This document shows positions 1 through 9,887 of a stretch of DNA of 64,000 bases, one piece after another. Origin of the DNA: Acidobacteriota bacterium. Lineage in GTDB: Bacteria; Acidobacteriota; Terriglobia; Terriglobales; Acidobacteriaceae. The notes beneath the pieces were generated by a model. It did no database searches. It saw nothing but the letters and a program-made list of their open reading frames with translations, and had not been told where the DNA came from. The translations under genes and the position numbers were made by a program. Where the stretch lies: NCBI GenBank assembly GCA_019351975.1, contig JABBOG010000005.1, forward strand, positions 52,620-116,619, in the 5' to 3' direction. Within the stretch, counting starts at the first letter, position 1, and the number at the start of each line of letters is the position of its first letter.

Positions 1-563
1 ACAGGAGCTGCAGCAGGCCGAGGCGTGTTGACGGGGGAGACGATATACGTGGACGCAGCTGGACGCGGGATGGGAACGATGCGTCGTGGCGCTGGCGCTG
101 CGGGAGCAGGAACGGGGCTGCTCGGCGAGGGCGCGGCCGGCGCGGTTGCCACGACGTGCGGAGGTGCAGACACGCTGGGTGCCTGTAGACTCGGCGTCGC
201 GGGCCGCACAGCCACAGGAGGTCTGTTGGCCGGAGGTGCGACGGTAACGGCAGGCCGTGGCGGCGGAGCGGAACGAGCTGCATTCTCTGCTTGTTTCCGC
301 TCCAGAATAGCCTTGAGCGCATCTCCGGGCTTGGAGACGTGCGAGAGATCGAACTTAGGCCTGATCTCCGTCGATCCAGAGCGGGGCGCGGCGCTGCGGA
401 CGCCGCGATTGAAGTAGCCGCGCACCTTCTCCGCTTCATCCTCTTCGATGGAGCTGGAGTGCGTCTTTTTCTCGGTGACGCCGACCGCTGTCAAGGCGTC
501 CAGGATGGACCTGCTCTTGACTTCCAACTCACGTGCAAGATCGTTGATGCGAACTTTGCTCAT
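1..563 (-). CDS. infB: Translation initiation factor IF-2, N-terminal part (runs off the window)
   Basis: IF-2 brings initiator tRNA to the 30S ribosomal subunit and promotes subunit joining. Only about 187 N-terminal residues are present. The protein opens MSKVRINDLARELEVKSR, the typical IF2-N fold start, has a second conserved stretch around residues 35-50 (SSIEEDEAEKVRGYF), then a long Pro/Ala-rich linker as expected before the GTPase domain, which lies outside the window. The ATG at 563-561 has AAGGA four bases upstream. It follows nusA with a 182-bp gap, the usual rimP-nusA-infB order. The domain start and the operon context agree; the GTPase domain cannot be checked here. Confidence 0.93.
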   Translation of the reverse strand, partial: MSKVRINDLARELEVKSRSILDALTAVGVTEKKTHSSSIEEDEAEKVRGYFNRGVRSAAPRSGSTEIRPKFDLSHVSKPGDALKAILERKQAENAARSAPPPRPAVTVAPPANRPPVAVRPATPSLQAPSVSAPPHVVATAPAAPSPSSPVPAPAAPAPRRIVPIPRPAASTYIVSPVNTPRPAAAP

Positions 564-745
564 CAAATCCTTTTCAATCGCTGGTTATCAGGGCCAGCCC
601 CTTGTTCAATCCACTGCGTACTTAGCTGTTCATATCAGCCTCAATCGAAGTAGGAGTTCGTTCAAAGGTATTATCCTCTGAAACTGTTAAGTTTTCAGCC
701 GATTGGCTGGGATTTCTCGATACACTGCTGCAAAACTGATGCAGA

Positions 746-2383
746 TCAACCACGATCTGACCTGTCGCTGTCGATACCTTCGTCAGAAAATTCCTGGGCC
801 TGATCGACAAGTTCGTCGACGGTGTCGTTATCGAGTTCGATCCCGGCCTCGCGAGCGTCGTTGGCGTCGTTGGCATCGCTGTCGGAAAGTGCGTCTTCGG
901 CGGCGGCGATGTCTTCGGTTGAAAATTCGCTGATCTCTTCGGCGGAGCCGGCATCTGCAGCCTGATTTGCCAGGATTTCTTCGGGCGTGTTTGTCATGGA
1001 ATGCACCTCATCTCCAGCAACATCGGATGCAGCCGCAGCGGCGATGGCTTCTTCACCCTTGAGCAAAACCGGTTCGGTGGGCGCGGAGGCGGGGCGAGCT
1101 TCGCCTTCTTCGTACTGGCCGAAGTAATGGCGGACGGCGACGGCGATCTTCTCGACGGTTTTTTCGCCGATGCCTGGAATCTCGCTGAGCTCCTCGGCAG
1201 TCATGTCGGCGAGCGACTCGACGGTGGTGATGCCAGCGGCGATGAGCTTCTCCATGACAGCGTCGCCGAGCTCGACAACCTGCTCGATGGGGGTGGAGGG
1301 TCCGCCGCCCATGGCCTGCATCTGCTGCTCGACCTCCTGGCGCTTCTCCTCTTCGCTCTTGATGTCAATCTTCCACTGAAGGAGCTTGGCTGCCAGGCGA
1401 ACGTTCTGGCCTTTCTTGCCGATGGCAAGCGATAGCTGGGTGTCGTCGACGATGACTTCGAGCTGCTTTTCGGCGAGATCTGTGATGCTGACACGGGAGA
1501 CCTTGGCGGGCTGCAGGGCTTTCTCGGCGAAGGTGGTGATCTCGTCGGAGTACTCGATGATGTCGATCTTTTCGCCGCGCAGCTCGCGGATGATGGACTG
1601 CACGCGCATGCCCTTCATACCGACGCAGGCGCCGACGGGATCGACGTCCTTGTCGCGGCTCATGACGGCGATCTTGCTGCGCTCGCCGGCTTCGCGGGCG
1701 ATGGCGCGGATGGTGACGGTGCCGTCGTAGATCTCGGGAACTTCGGACTGGAAGAGCGACTGGACCAGCGCGGGAGCGGCGCGGGAGACGATCACCTGCG
1801 GGCCCTTGGCGGCGCGGTCGACGCGCAGCAGCACCACGCGAATGCGCTCGCCGACGGCAAACTGCTCCAGGCGGGACTGCTCGCGCTTGGGCATGCGAGC
1901 TTCGGTCTTGCCGAGGTCGAAGATGACGTCCATGGGCTCCAGGCGCTTGACGGTCGCGGTGAGGATTTCGCCGGCGCGGGTGCCGTACTCGTTGAAGACC
2001 GTGTCGCGCTCGGCCTCGCGGACCTTCTGGAAGATAACCTGCTTGGCCATCTGGGCGGCGATGCGTCCGAGCGGCGTGGTGTCTTTGTAGAAGCGCAGTT
2101 CGCCGCCGACTTCAACCTCGGGGGCGAGTTCGCGGGCCTGCTCCAGGGTGAGCTGGTTGTCGGGGTCTTCGATAAGTTCAGGCGTCTCGACGACAGTTTT
2201 GTAGACATAGGCGCGTATCTCGCCGGTCTCACGGTCCATCTCGCCGCGCATATTTTCGACTGTCTTGTAGTACTTGCGGGTCGCGAGGGCGATTGCGTCT
2301 TCGACGGCACTCACAACGATCTGTGGATCAATGCCCTTCTCGCGGCCCAAAATCTCAATCGACTGATACAGGGGACTTGCCAT
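746..2383 (-). CDS. nusA: Transcription termination/antitermination factor NusA
   Basis: NusA binds RNA polymerase and nascent RNA and modulates pausing, termination and antitermination. The 545-residue protein has the NusA N-terminal domain (about 1-125), an S1 domain beginning near residue 135, two KH domains (the second contains LSLAIGKKGQNVRLA), and a helix-hairpin-helix segment (ELSEIPGIGEKTVEKI). A long acidic C-terminal tail of about 90 residues, rich in Asp, Glu and Ala, follows. Such tails vary between lineages and this one is longer than in the E. coli-type core. It sits between rimP (84 bp upstream) and infB, the standard operon. Other open frames over its 3' end are shadows. Confidence 0.97.
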   Translation of the reverse strand: MASPLYQSIEILGREKGIDPQIVVSAVEDAIALATRKYYKTVENMRGEMDRETGEIRAYVYKTVVETPELIEDPDNQLTLEQARELAPEVEVGGELRFYKDTTPLGRIAAQMAKQVIFQKVREAERDTVFNEYGTRAGEILTATVKRLEPMDVIFDLGKTEARMPKREQSRLEQFAVGERIRVVLLRVDRAAKGPQVIVSRAAPALVQSLFQSEVPEIYDGTVTIRAIAREAGERSKIAVMSRDKDVDPVGACVGMKGMRVQSIIRELRGEKIDIIEYSDEITTFAEKALQPAKVSRVSITDLAEKQLEVIVDDTQLSLAIGKKGQNVRLAAKLLQWKIDIKSEEEKRQEVEQQMQAMGGGPSTPIEQVVELGDAVMEKLIAAGITTVESLADMTAEELSEIPGIGEKTVEKIAVAVRHYFGQYEEGEARPASAPTEPVLLKGEEAIAAAAASDVAGDEVHSMTNTPEEILANQAADAGSAEEISEFSTEDIAAAEDALSDSDANDANDAREAGIELDNDTVDELVDQAQEFSDEGIDSDRSDRG

Positions 2384-2467
2384 CTCGTCTCACTCTTTTC
2401 AACCGGCGATGTTCGGCGCCAGTGGTTCTCATGCTGTTGCGTATGAATCTTTCTGATGCGGTGTGGG

Positions 2468-3049
2468 CTAAATTTCTGCCACAAGACTTGCTTTTTCGAC
2501 GTTCTCCAGCGGAATTGCGACGGTTTGCACGGAGAGCGTCTTTTTTGCCTTTCCCTTCTGCTTTACGGCAGAGAGATCCAGCGTGATGGTCTTACCATCA
2601 AAGGACGCCAGTCTTCCGGTGAAGTGGCGATTGCTCTCGATGGCCGTAAATGTCTGAATTTTGGCCAGACTGCCTTTGAAACGCTCGTAATCGGACGGCT
2701 TGAGCAGCTTGCGTTCGAGCCCTGGCGAGCTAACCTCCAGCGTGTACTCCGCGCCGGGGATCAGATCTTCGACGTCCAGCACGGTGCCGAAGTCGCTGGC
2801 GAAGATGGCGCAATCTTCGTGGGTAACACCCGAGAGCGTCTCGACGGGGACGCCTTTGGGGAGTCCAGCTGCTTCATTGGATGCAGCGTCGGCGGCGAGT
2901 TGAGCGCGTGCCGCCGCATCCTTTTCGAGGAAGACGCGGAGGATGCGGTGTTTTGCACCGCCTGTGAACTCGAGATCGACGACATCGAGGTGGTGCGAGG
3001 CCGCGACGCGGTCGGCTGTAGCGCGGATTGTCTCGATCTGTAGGGCCAT
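2468..3049 (-). CDS. rimP: Ribosome maturation factor RimP
   Basis: RimP assists 30S subunit maturation in the cytoplasm. I place the start at the ATG at 3049-3047, giving 193 residues beginning MALQIETIRATADRVAA, which matches the usual RimP N-terminus. The open frame extends 42 codons further upstream but that extension has no family-like sequence. Typical RimP features are the early LDVVDLEF strand and the EYTLEVSSPGLERKL motif, which is the family's most conserved stretch. There is an extra 30-residue insertion rich in Ala and Glu after the first strand. It is the first gene of the rimP-nusA-infB operon and is divergent from guaB. Confidence 0.93.
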   Translation of the reverse strand: MALQIETIRATADRVAASHHLDVVDLEFTGGAKHRILRVFLEKDAAARAQLAADAASNEAAGLPKGVPVETLSGVTHEDCAIFASDFGTVLDVEDLIPGAEYTLEVSSPGLERKLLKPSDYERFKGSLAKIQTFTAIESNRHFTGRLASFDGKTITLDLSAVKQKGKAKKTLSVQTVAIPLENVEKASLVAEI

Positions 3050-3315
3050 AGCAAAAAACATGAAACAAAGGCTGAATGAGGCGGGCATATGGGATCGCCG
3101 CTCAAACGGTATTTGAAGCAAACAAAAAGTGGGCTCTCGCCCACTCCTCTCTTCCGCCACTGCCGGTATGCGCACGGCGACTGACCGTTTGCGAAACGGC
3201 TGCGTTCAGCGGCAGAACAAATTCGTCTGCTTGAACGATGTTAGGCCAACTGGAACGAAAGTTCAACCCTGCGGTGGGGTTGCAATCGGCGCAGGCGGTG
3301 CAACAATAGAGAAGT

Positions 3316-4836
3316 ATGATTCAAACTGAGATTCCCGAAGCGCTCACGTTCGACGACGTGCTGCTAGTTCCCGCGTACTCTGAGGTTGTTCCGGCACAGG
3401 TAAGCACGGCTGTGCGGCTGACCAAGAAGATTACGCTGGCGACCCCCTTGATGTCCGCTGCGATGGATACCGTGACGGAGTCGCGGCTGGCGATTGCGAT
3501 GGCGCAGCAGGGCGGCCTTGGCGTCGTGCACCGCAACCTGACGATCGACCAGCAGGCTGGAGAGATCGACAAGGTGAAGCGATCCGAGAGCGGAATGATC
3601 GTGGATCCGGTGACGATTGAGCCGGAGCGCCCGATCTCTGACGCGCTGGAGGTGATGCGGCGGTTCAAGATCTCGGGCGTGCCGGTGACGAAGAAGGGCA
3701 AGCTGGTTGGGATTCTGACGAACCGCGACCTGCGCTTCGTTTCGCGCACGGATATCCCCATCGGGGACGTAATGACGAAGACCAACCTGATCACGGTGCC
3801 GGTGGGGACTACGCTCGAGCAGGCGGAGCAGATCCTGCATCAGCATCGCGTGGAAAAGCTGCTGGTGGTCAACGACGAGTATGAGCTGAAAGGGCTGATT
3901 ACCGTCAAGGACATTCAGAAGAAGCTGAAGTATCCAAATGCAAGCAAGGACGAGCAGGGCCGGCTGCGGGTGGCGGGTGCTATCGGGGCAACGGGCGATT
4001 TTCTGGAGCGGGCCGCCGAGCTGGTGAAGTATCGCGTGGATGCGCTTGCGATTGACTCAGCACATGGACATTCGTCGCGCGTGCTGGAGGCGGTCGCAGA
4101 GGTGAAAAAGGCATTTCCGGAGGTTGCGCTGCTGGCTGGAAATGTGGCGACGTATGAGGGGACGCTGGCCCTGATTGAAGCTGGTGCGGATGCGGTAAAG
4201 GTAGGCATTGGGCCGGGTTCGATTTGCACGACGCGCATGGTGACGGGCGCGGGTATGCCGCAGATCACGGCCATCTCGGAGGCATACCGCGCGGGTAAGG
4301 AGCGCGGCGTCGCAATTATTGCAGACGGTGGCATCAAGTACTCGGGCGACATCACGAAAGCCATTGCGGCGGGTGCGAGCGTGTGCATGATGGGTTCGCT
4401 GTTTGCGGGTGTGGATGAAAGCCCGGGTGAGACGATTCTGTATCAGGGCCGCAGCTTCAAAACGTATCGCGGTATGGGCAGCCTGAGCGCGATGGCGCAG
4501 GGCTCCGGCGAGCGGTACTTCCAAGGCAAGGATGACATGGATGGGGAGCAGGGACGAACGTCCATCACGGCGCGCGAAGGCAGCGGAAACCGGCTGGCTA
4601 AGTTTGTGCCGGAGGGCATTGAAGGGCGCGTCCCCCACCGCGGACCGCTGGAGGCGATGGTGTATCAGTTGGTCGGCGGTCTGAAGTCGGGGATGGGATA
4701 TCTGGGCTGCGGCACGATCGAGGAGCTGCAGGAGAATGCGCGCTTCATCCGCATCTCCGGCGCTGGACTACGCGAGAGCCATGTGCACGATGTGGTGATT
4801 ACGCGCGAGGCTCCGAACTACCACGTGGAAGAGTAG
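3316..4836 (+). CDS. guaB: Inosine-5'-monophosphate dehydrogenase
   Basis: IMPDH oxidises IMP to XMP with NAD, the committed step of guanine nucleotide synthesis. The 506-residue length is normal. The TIM-barrel catalytic domain is split by a pair of CBS domains at about residues 95-205. The catalytic cysteine is Cys304 in GPGSICTTR, and the mobile flap and active-site region follow (GMGSLSAM, then [15 protein letters not shown] sequence written here as [11 protein letters not shown]). The start begins [19 protein letters not shown], the canonical IMPDH N-terminus. It is divergent from rimP across a 266-bp gap; no purine riboswitch was recognised there. Confidence 0.98.
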   Translation: MIQTEIPEALTFDDVLLVPAYSEVVPAQVSTAVRLTKKITLATPLMSAAMDTVTESRLAIAMAQQGGLGVVHRNLTIDQQAGEIDKVKRSESGMIVDPVTIEPERPISDALEVMRRFKISGVPVTKKGKLVGILTNRDLRFVSRTDIPIGDVMTKTNLITVPVGTTLEQAEQILHQHRVEKLLVVNDEYELKGLITVKDIQKKLKYPNASKDEQGRLRVAGAIGATGDFLERAAELVKYRVDALAIDSAHGHSSRVLEAVAEVKKAFPEVALLAGNVATYEGTLALIEAGADAVKVGIGPGSICTTRMVTGAGMPQITAISEAYRAGKERGVAIIADGGIKYSGDITKAIAAGASVCMMGSLFAGVDESPGETILYQGRSFKTYRGMGSLSAMAQGSGERYFQGKDDMDGEQGRTSITAREGSGNRLAKFVPEGIEGRVPHRGPLEAMVYQLVGGLKSGMGYLGCGTIEELQENARFIRISGAGLRESHVHDVVITREAPNYHVEE

Positions 4837-4884
4837 CGGAGCGATTGAGGCGCAAGAGCACGAGGCGAAAGGTGGCGGGCTGAG

Positions 4885-6900
4885 ATGAAGATCATGCGTT
4901 GGATGGGGCGTTCTCGTGCGGCATGCACGGGGATTGCGGCGATTGCAGGTTTGATGGTGCTTCTGGCCGTAAGCGCGGAGAGGAAGGTTGTGTTTGCAAA
5001 ACAGCAAGCGGCGGCCGCCACGCTGCAGACGACGCGCGCTCAGATCGTGGGGCACCTGAATGCGGTGATCCAGTTCTACCGCTGGAGCACAGAGCCGATT
5101 CAGAAGGCCGGAGAGCCGAACGATGTTGTGTATCGCGACCAGGCAAAGGCGCTGGCCGGGCAGGTTGCGGGGTTTGCATTTCAATCGGCCAAGGCGCAGG
5201 CAGCGTTGATTGCCGGCGATCGCGTGAAGTCACCGGCAGAGGACGATGATGGGGACGGTGATCAGGAGCAGCGGATTCAGGCAGCCATCAAGACAAACGA
5301 ACAGCAGGTTCAGGAACTGAAGATTCGGGAGTCTGCGCTGGATGCGCAGATGGAGCGGGCGAATTCAAGGGATATTGCAGCGCTCGAGGCAGAGAAGAAG
5401 CAACTGGAGGAGTCTCTCACGCTTGCAACATCCATCCGAGAGGCGCTGCAAAAGATCATTAGTATTACGGGAGCCGCAGGCAGCACGGGTTTGGAGGCGG
5501 ACGTAGAACGGCTTCGAAGTTCGGTGCCAGAATTGGACAGCAACAACAAGATCGCTTCTTCCCTTCTGGTGACAATCGATTCCGCGCAGTCAGCGGGTGT
5601 CACAACGCAGGGATCGGTTTTGATCGACTTGCTGGGAACGCGCCGCTCGCTGGACAATCTGCTGCGCGAGAACACGCGACTGCAAGCGCAAGTGACGAAT
5701 CTGCGCCTGCCGCTGCTGACAGTTTTGCGGAGCCTTGTTCAACAGGGACAGCAGATCTCGCAGCAGGAGATCGCTGCTGTGCCTGCACCCGCTGCACCGG
5801 TTGCGGTACAGATCAAAGGGAAGAAAGTGCTCGCATCAAAGCCAGCTTCGGCGGGGGCAACGCCAGCCGCAGCGACTCCAACGGCTCCCCCTCCTCCGAA
5901 CATTGAAGCGATTACGTTACGGTTTAAAGCCCTCTCCGCAACTACGGTGCCGCTGAGTCAGGAGATCATCGTTCTGGAGCAGAGCCGGGCGAATCTGCTC
6001 GCGTGGCAGGCGTCGGTCGACCAGGAGTATGACAGCATTCTTCACACACTGCTGTGGCGGCTGATCGTTATTATTGTTGCGCTGGCGTTGATCTTTGGCG
6101 GGGGCGAAGTGTGGCGTCATGCGACCAGCAAGTACGTTGCCGATATCCGCCGGCGGCGTCAATTGCTCATCGTGCGCAGAGTTGTCGTTGGATTTCTGTC
6201 TGTGATTGTGGTGCTCTTCGGGTTTGTGACGCAGTTCAACTCGCTCGCAACCTTCGCCGGGTTTATCACGGCTGGCATCGCTGTTGGCCTGCAGACAATT
6301 CTGCTCTCTGTCGCGGCGTACTTCTTCATTATCGGAAGATACGGAATTAAAGTTGGGGATCGCATCACCATCGCAACCGTAACGGGCGATGTGATCGACG
6401 TGGGTCTGGTTCGCTTTTACATGATGGAGCTGGCCGGGCTTGGCACCGAACTCAATCCGACGGGCAGGGTCGCGGTGTTTTCAAATGCTGTGCTGTTTCA
6501 GGCGGGAACGCCGCTGTACAAGCAGATTCCAGGTACGGAGTATGCGTGGCGAGAGCTGATTGTGAAGCTCGCCGACAACGCGAACTACAAGCTCATTACC
6601 GACGCGGTGATGCATGAAGTCACGGTAGCGTACGAATCGCATCGCGTGGAGATCGAGGCACAGCATCGCAGCGTTGAGCAGAAGATGCAGATTCCCATCA
6701 ATCTGCCGGGCGTGGAGTCGCGTGTGCAATACAGCGGAGGAGCGTTTCAGCTCTGGGCGCGCTTCCCTGTGATGATCACAAGGGCGGCCGAGATGGAAGA
6801 ACAACTGACCGAGGCGCTCGTGACACTGCTGGAGAATAACCCCGAGGTGAAGAGCGGCGTTGCTGCCACGCCGGTGATACAGGCATCTGTAAAGGGTTAG
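4885..6900 (+). CDS. MscS-type mechanosensitive channel domain membrane protein
   Basis: Probably a channel or channel-like membrane protein responding to membrane tension. An N-terminal hydrophobic segment (residues about 15-32) may be a signal or anchor. Residues 35-320 are largely alpha-helical and Gln/Glu/Arg-rich, suggesting a periplasmic coiled coil, followed by an Ala/Pro linker. Three hydrophobic segments lie at about 388-410, 430-448 and 452-487. The last (FAGFITAGIAVGLQTILLSV) resembles the pore helix of MscS, followed by a beta domain with KVGDRITI. The C-terminal soluble part differs from E. coli MscS. It starts 48 bp after guaB and could be cotranscribed. Which ions or solutes it passes is unknown. 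Confidence 0.78.
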   Translation: MKIMRWMGRSRAACTGIAAIAGLMVLLAVSAERKVVFAKQQAAAATLQTTRAQIVGHLNAVIQFYRWSTEPIQKAGEPNDVVYRDQAKALAGQVAGFAFQSAKAQAALIAGDRVKSPAEDDDGDGDQEQRIQAAIKTNEQQVQELKIRESALDAQMERANSRDIAALEAEKKQLEESLTLATSIREALQKIISITGAAGSTGLEADVERLRSSVPELDSNNKIASSLLVTIDSAQSAGVTTQGSVLIDLLGTRRSLDNLLRENTRLQAQVTNLRLPLLTVLRSLVQQGQQISQQEIAAVPAPAAPVAVQIKGKKVLASKPASAGATPAAATPTAPPPPNIEAITLRFKALSATTVPLSQEIIVLEQSRANLLAWQASVDQEYDSILHTLLWRLIVIIVALALIFGGGEVWRHATSKYVADIRRRRQLLIVRRVVVGFLSVIVVLFGFVTQFNSLATFAGFITAGIAVGLQTILLSVAAYFFIIGRYGIKVGDRITIATVTGDVIDVGLVRFYMMELAGLGTELNPTGRVAVFSNAVLFQAGTPLYKQIPGTEYAWRELIVKLADNANYKLITDAVMHEVTVAYESHRVEIEAQHRSVEQKMQIPINLPGVESRVQYSGGAFQLWARFPVMITRAAEMEEQLTEALVTLLENNPEVKSGVAATPVIQASVKG

Positions 6901-6907
6901 AAAAGGT

Positions 6908-7924
6908 TTAGACAGAGTTGCGGAAAGCGTCCCAGACTTTGGCCTCGAAGCGATGCAGTAGCGTGAAGCCGTTGCGTTCGTAGAGCTGTAGTGCAGCGAG
7001 GTTTGCCTCGGTTACGGTCAACGAAAGATAGTGTATCTTGCGCTCCAGGCTCTCTTTGGCGCAGTGGGCCAATAGAGATTGGCCGAGACCATGACCCTGC
7101 AACGATGGGCTAACGCATAGTTGCGTGATGTGATTCACGTCGGACCGAACGCGCGAACATAGCAGGATGGCCTCCGTGTTAAGGGTGTGCGGATCGCGCA
7201 GTACCCATGAGTTTTCCGCGTCGAAGACACCGCAGCCCGGGAAGCGGATGATGTTGTGCAGGAAGCGCTGAGCGCCGTGCAGCGTGCGGTACTGATCGTT
7301 GATGTCAGCGTCCGTGTGGCCGGAGTAGCAGCGATGAATGAGAGCGGCTGCGGACTCATAAAATTCAGGCTGCCAAGACTGCAGCAGCATACCAGGCGCC
7401 GAGGATGGGCGCCGATGCCATGGCTGGACGCCACCGCAAAGGTCCGATGAAGGGTTAAGGTTGCGCATCATGAACAGCCGGGAGAAACTTCGGAAATCGC
7501 CTGCACGAAACGGGCCGCACAGTGCGCCGGGAGGAAACATGAGCAACTGCGATTCAATCCGGTCGATGCCAGGGGTGGCGTGCAAGAGTTCGAGAAGATG
7601 ATGGAGCAGCGTATCGCAGATGGGGTTCGACGTAGCCTCAGTTTCGCCGTACGCGTAGATGTCGCCGATAACAGCCTTCGCGCCCTCGAAGACGCAGAAG
7701 GCATAGCCGACGATATGGCCCGCTTGAAGGGCGACATACCCGGGAAGGATGCGGCTATCGAGGTAGTCCAGGAGCATGTTGGAGGCGCGCGTGTAGTCCC
7801 AGTGCAGGCGAAGCTGCCACCTCGCAGCTTCATCGCGGAGCAGGGGGCGAAGCTGTGCACCGGAGAAGTGGCGGATATCCAGTATCTCCAACGGTGGTGC
7901 TGCGATCTGAGGGGTGTAACTCAA
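6908..7924 (-). CDS. GNAT family N-acetyltransferase
   Basis: The C-terminal 110 residues carry the GNAT acetyl-CoA-binding signature (LCVSPSLQGHGLGQSLLAHC), followed by the conserved second half (NLAALQLYERNGFTLLHRF). The N-terminal half looks like a second, degenerate GNAT fold (GHIVGYAFCVFEG), so this is probably a tandem-GNAT protein of 338 residues. The start is a TTG at 7924-7922 with AAGGA about 11 bases upstream; the next in-frame Met is around residue 50 and would cut the first domain. It lies 15 bp after the glycosyltransferase gene on the same strand. The substrate is unknown. Confidence 0.8.
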   Translation of the reverse strand: MSYTPQIAAPPLEILDIRHFSGAQLRPLLRDEAARWQLRLHWDYTRASNMLLDYLDSRILPGYVALQAGHIVGYAFCVFEGAKAVIGDIYAYGETEATSNPICDTLLHHLLELLHATPGIDRIESQLLMFPPGALCGPFRAGDFRSFSRLFMMRNLNPSSDLCGGVQPWHRRPSSAPGMLLQSWQPEFYESAAALIHRCYSGHTDADINDQYRTLHGAQRFLHNIIRFPGCGVFDAENSWVLRDPHTLNTEAILLCSRVRSDVNHITQLCVSPSLQGHGLGQSLLAHCAKESLERKIHYLSLTVTEANLAALQLYERNGFTLLHRFEAKVWDAFRNSV

Positions 7925-7939
7925 CGTTAGGCTCGTCCT

Positions 7940-9808
7940 TCAGTTGCGTGGATAAACCTTATACACGGAGAGACCCTGCGCTGGATAGAGGAAGAGTTGC
8001 TGCGCCACCCGACCATGGAGCCACTGGTTGAGCTTCTCAGCGTCGCGGGTTGGGACGACAACGAGGTGCGCTTGATTCGGCACACCGTCGTCTGCGTAGT
8101 TGAGAATCTTCTGGTCGCGATAAAAAGCTAAACCGTACACGAGGTCGCGACGCACGTCGAGTTCCGCGACGGTCTTCGCGCCGGGGTCGAGGTTCTGGAT
8201 CTCGCGCGCAAGCGGACGCGCTGAGTAGTTGAGATCCAGCAATCTCCCATTGAGACCAAGAAGAAAGTAGAGCAGACACACCAGAGGAATCAGCGTGACC
8301 AACCGGATGCGGCGCACACCAAAGCGCCGAACCACGCCGATGACCAGAGCAGCGGCTGCGAGACCAAGCAGCACCGCCCAGAGGAAGATGCGAGGCGCGG
8401 GAATGATGCGCTGATACCGCATGTACTGCGGGCAGAGGATGAGCACGAACGTGAGCAGCCCGGTCAACGCAGCATGCGCGTACAGCAGCCAATGGGGTAT
8501 TCCCGAACGACGGATGCGGAAAAGATAGTCGCCGGTAAGGATCGCAAGCGGTGGAATCGAGGGGAGGATGTAGCCGGGAAGCTTGGAGCCTGAGAACGAG
8601 AAGAAGATGATGGGGAAGAGTGCCCAGAGAACAAGAAACTCGGGAAAGGCGTCGCCCGCGCGGGTGTGGCCGACATAACGCTGTGGCTTGAACCGGACCT
8701 TCCACTCGGCGATGGAGGTTTGCAGGCCATCCACCAAGGCGCGGAAGGAGAGTGCCGTCCATGGCATGAGACCGAGGATGAGAACAATCAGGTAATAGTA
8801 AAACGGCTGATGGTGCTTGTAGAGATTCGAGGTGTAACGCTCAAGATTGTGCTGCCAGAAAAACTCGTGAAAGAAGGTGGGATTGCGGCGCTGGACGGCG
8901 ATGTACCAGGGTAGAACCATGACGAGATAGAGCAGAACGCCTGGAATCCAGATTGTGCGCCTAAGTGCGGACCACTCGCGGCGCAGCCCAAGAAAGAGGC
9001 AGATGATGAACAGCGCCATGAAGGGCGCGACAGGGCCCTTCGCAAGCGTCGCTGCGGCGCCGAAGAAGTACAGATCAAAGAGCCAGAACTTTTTGCCCGT
9101 CTCATACCACGCATACCAGCCCAGCATGCCGATGCAGAATGGCGCTGCAAGCTGCATGTCGGTGGATGCGCCGCGGGAGAACGCGAACATGGCTGCGGCG
9201 GACACCATGATGAGCGCAGCGTCGAGATGGCCCCCGGGACGGAACCGCTTGAGGTGCAAAAATGCGAGAATGATGAGCGCGAGCGCACCTGTGGCTGAGG
9301 CCAGCCGCGCGGTCCAGTCGTAGACGCCTAGTTCTTTGTAATAGCCCATGGCGCGCCAGTAAAACAAGGCTGGCTTTTCGAGCCATGGCTTCCCGTACAG
9401 AATCGGCGTAACAGTGCCGCCCATGAGACATACGGCGGAGGCGTGCAAATCGGCTAGATGAAGGCTGTGCGGAACAATGCGCGCATGCATCTGGTGGCAG
9501 ATGTCTGAGTGCTCCGCCAGCATCTCGCGTGCAATCTGCGAGTAGCGCGGCTCATCGGCGCCAACCAGGCCAAGCTGATCGCCTCCGAAGATGGGCACCA
9601 GACCATAGAAGAGGAAGTAGCAGGAGAAGACGAGCAGCACGGTGAATTCGGAGACCGAGCATCCGAGTTGATCGAAGCGCAGCCAACGGAGCAACCGCGC
9701 AACAGGTGAAGAAGGCTTGGCAAGTCCGCCGACTGGCGCAGCATGTGCTGGCACGGATTGTTGAGGTTCCGTCAAAGGTGTCACAGATAAATCTACACGT
9801 TGTGGCAC
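7940..9808 (-). CDS. ArnT/PMT-like membrane glycosyltransferase with in-frame insertion
   Basis: Members of this family (GT-C fold, ArnT/PMT) move sugars from a lipid carrier to lipid A or other acceptors on the periplasmic side. The 622-residue protein has about 12 hydrophobic segments and the hallmark first loop LVGADEPRYSQIAREML, with the Asp-Glu pair of the active site, and WLEKPALFYW. Between these halves, residues about 103-131 form an inserted stretch rich in His, Cys and Ala where relatives normally go straight from the aspartate to VTP. The start is a GTG at 9808. It appears to be cotranscribed with the downstream GNAT gene. The acceptor and sugar cannot be told from sequence. Confidence 0.82.
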   Translation of the reverse strand: MPQRVDLSVTPLTEPQQSVPAHAAPVGGLAKPSSPVARLLRWLRFDQLGCSVSEFTVLLVFSCYFLFYGLVPIFGGDQLGLVGADEPRYSQIAREMLAEHSDICHQMHARIVPHSLHLADLHASAVCLMGGTVTPILYGKPWLEKPALFYWRAMGYYKELGVYDWTARLASATGALALIILAFLHLKRFRPGGHLDAALIMVSAAAMFAFSRGASTDMQLAAPFCIGMLGWYAWYETGKKFWLFDLYFFGAAATLAKGPVAPFMALFIICLFLGLRREWSALRRTIWIPGVLLYLVMVLPWYIAVQRRNPTFFHEFFWQHNLERYTSNLYKHHQPFYYYLIVLILGLMPWTALSFRALVDGLQTSIAEWKVRFKPQRYVGHTRAGDAFPEFLVLWALFPIIFFSFSGSKLPGYILPSIPPLAILTGDYLFRIRRSGIPHWLLYAHAALTGLLTFVLILCPQYMRYQRIIPAPRIFLWAVLLGLAAAALVIGVVRRFGVRRIRLVTLIPLVCLLYFLLGLNGRLLDLNYSARPLAREIQNLDPGAKTVAELDVRRDLVYGLAFYRDQKILNYADDGVPNQAHLVVVPTRDAEKLNQWLHGRVAQQLFLYPAQGLSVYKVYPRN

Positions 9809-9887
9809 GGGAGCTAAAGCCGCGCAGCGCGATCCTCTCTCGATCCCTTTGCTGATATTTGATAGCGCGAAACTTAGGCTAACAGAC

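Noticed and set aside
622..954. 110-residue minus-strand frame over the nusA 3' end
   Set aside because: It overlaps nusA in another frame and looks like a shadow of its acidic tail.
3050..3315. Riboswitch before guaB
   Set aside because: No recognisable purine or other riboswitch core was seen in this divergent gap.
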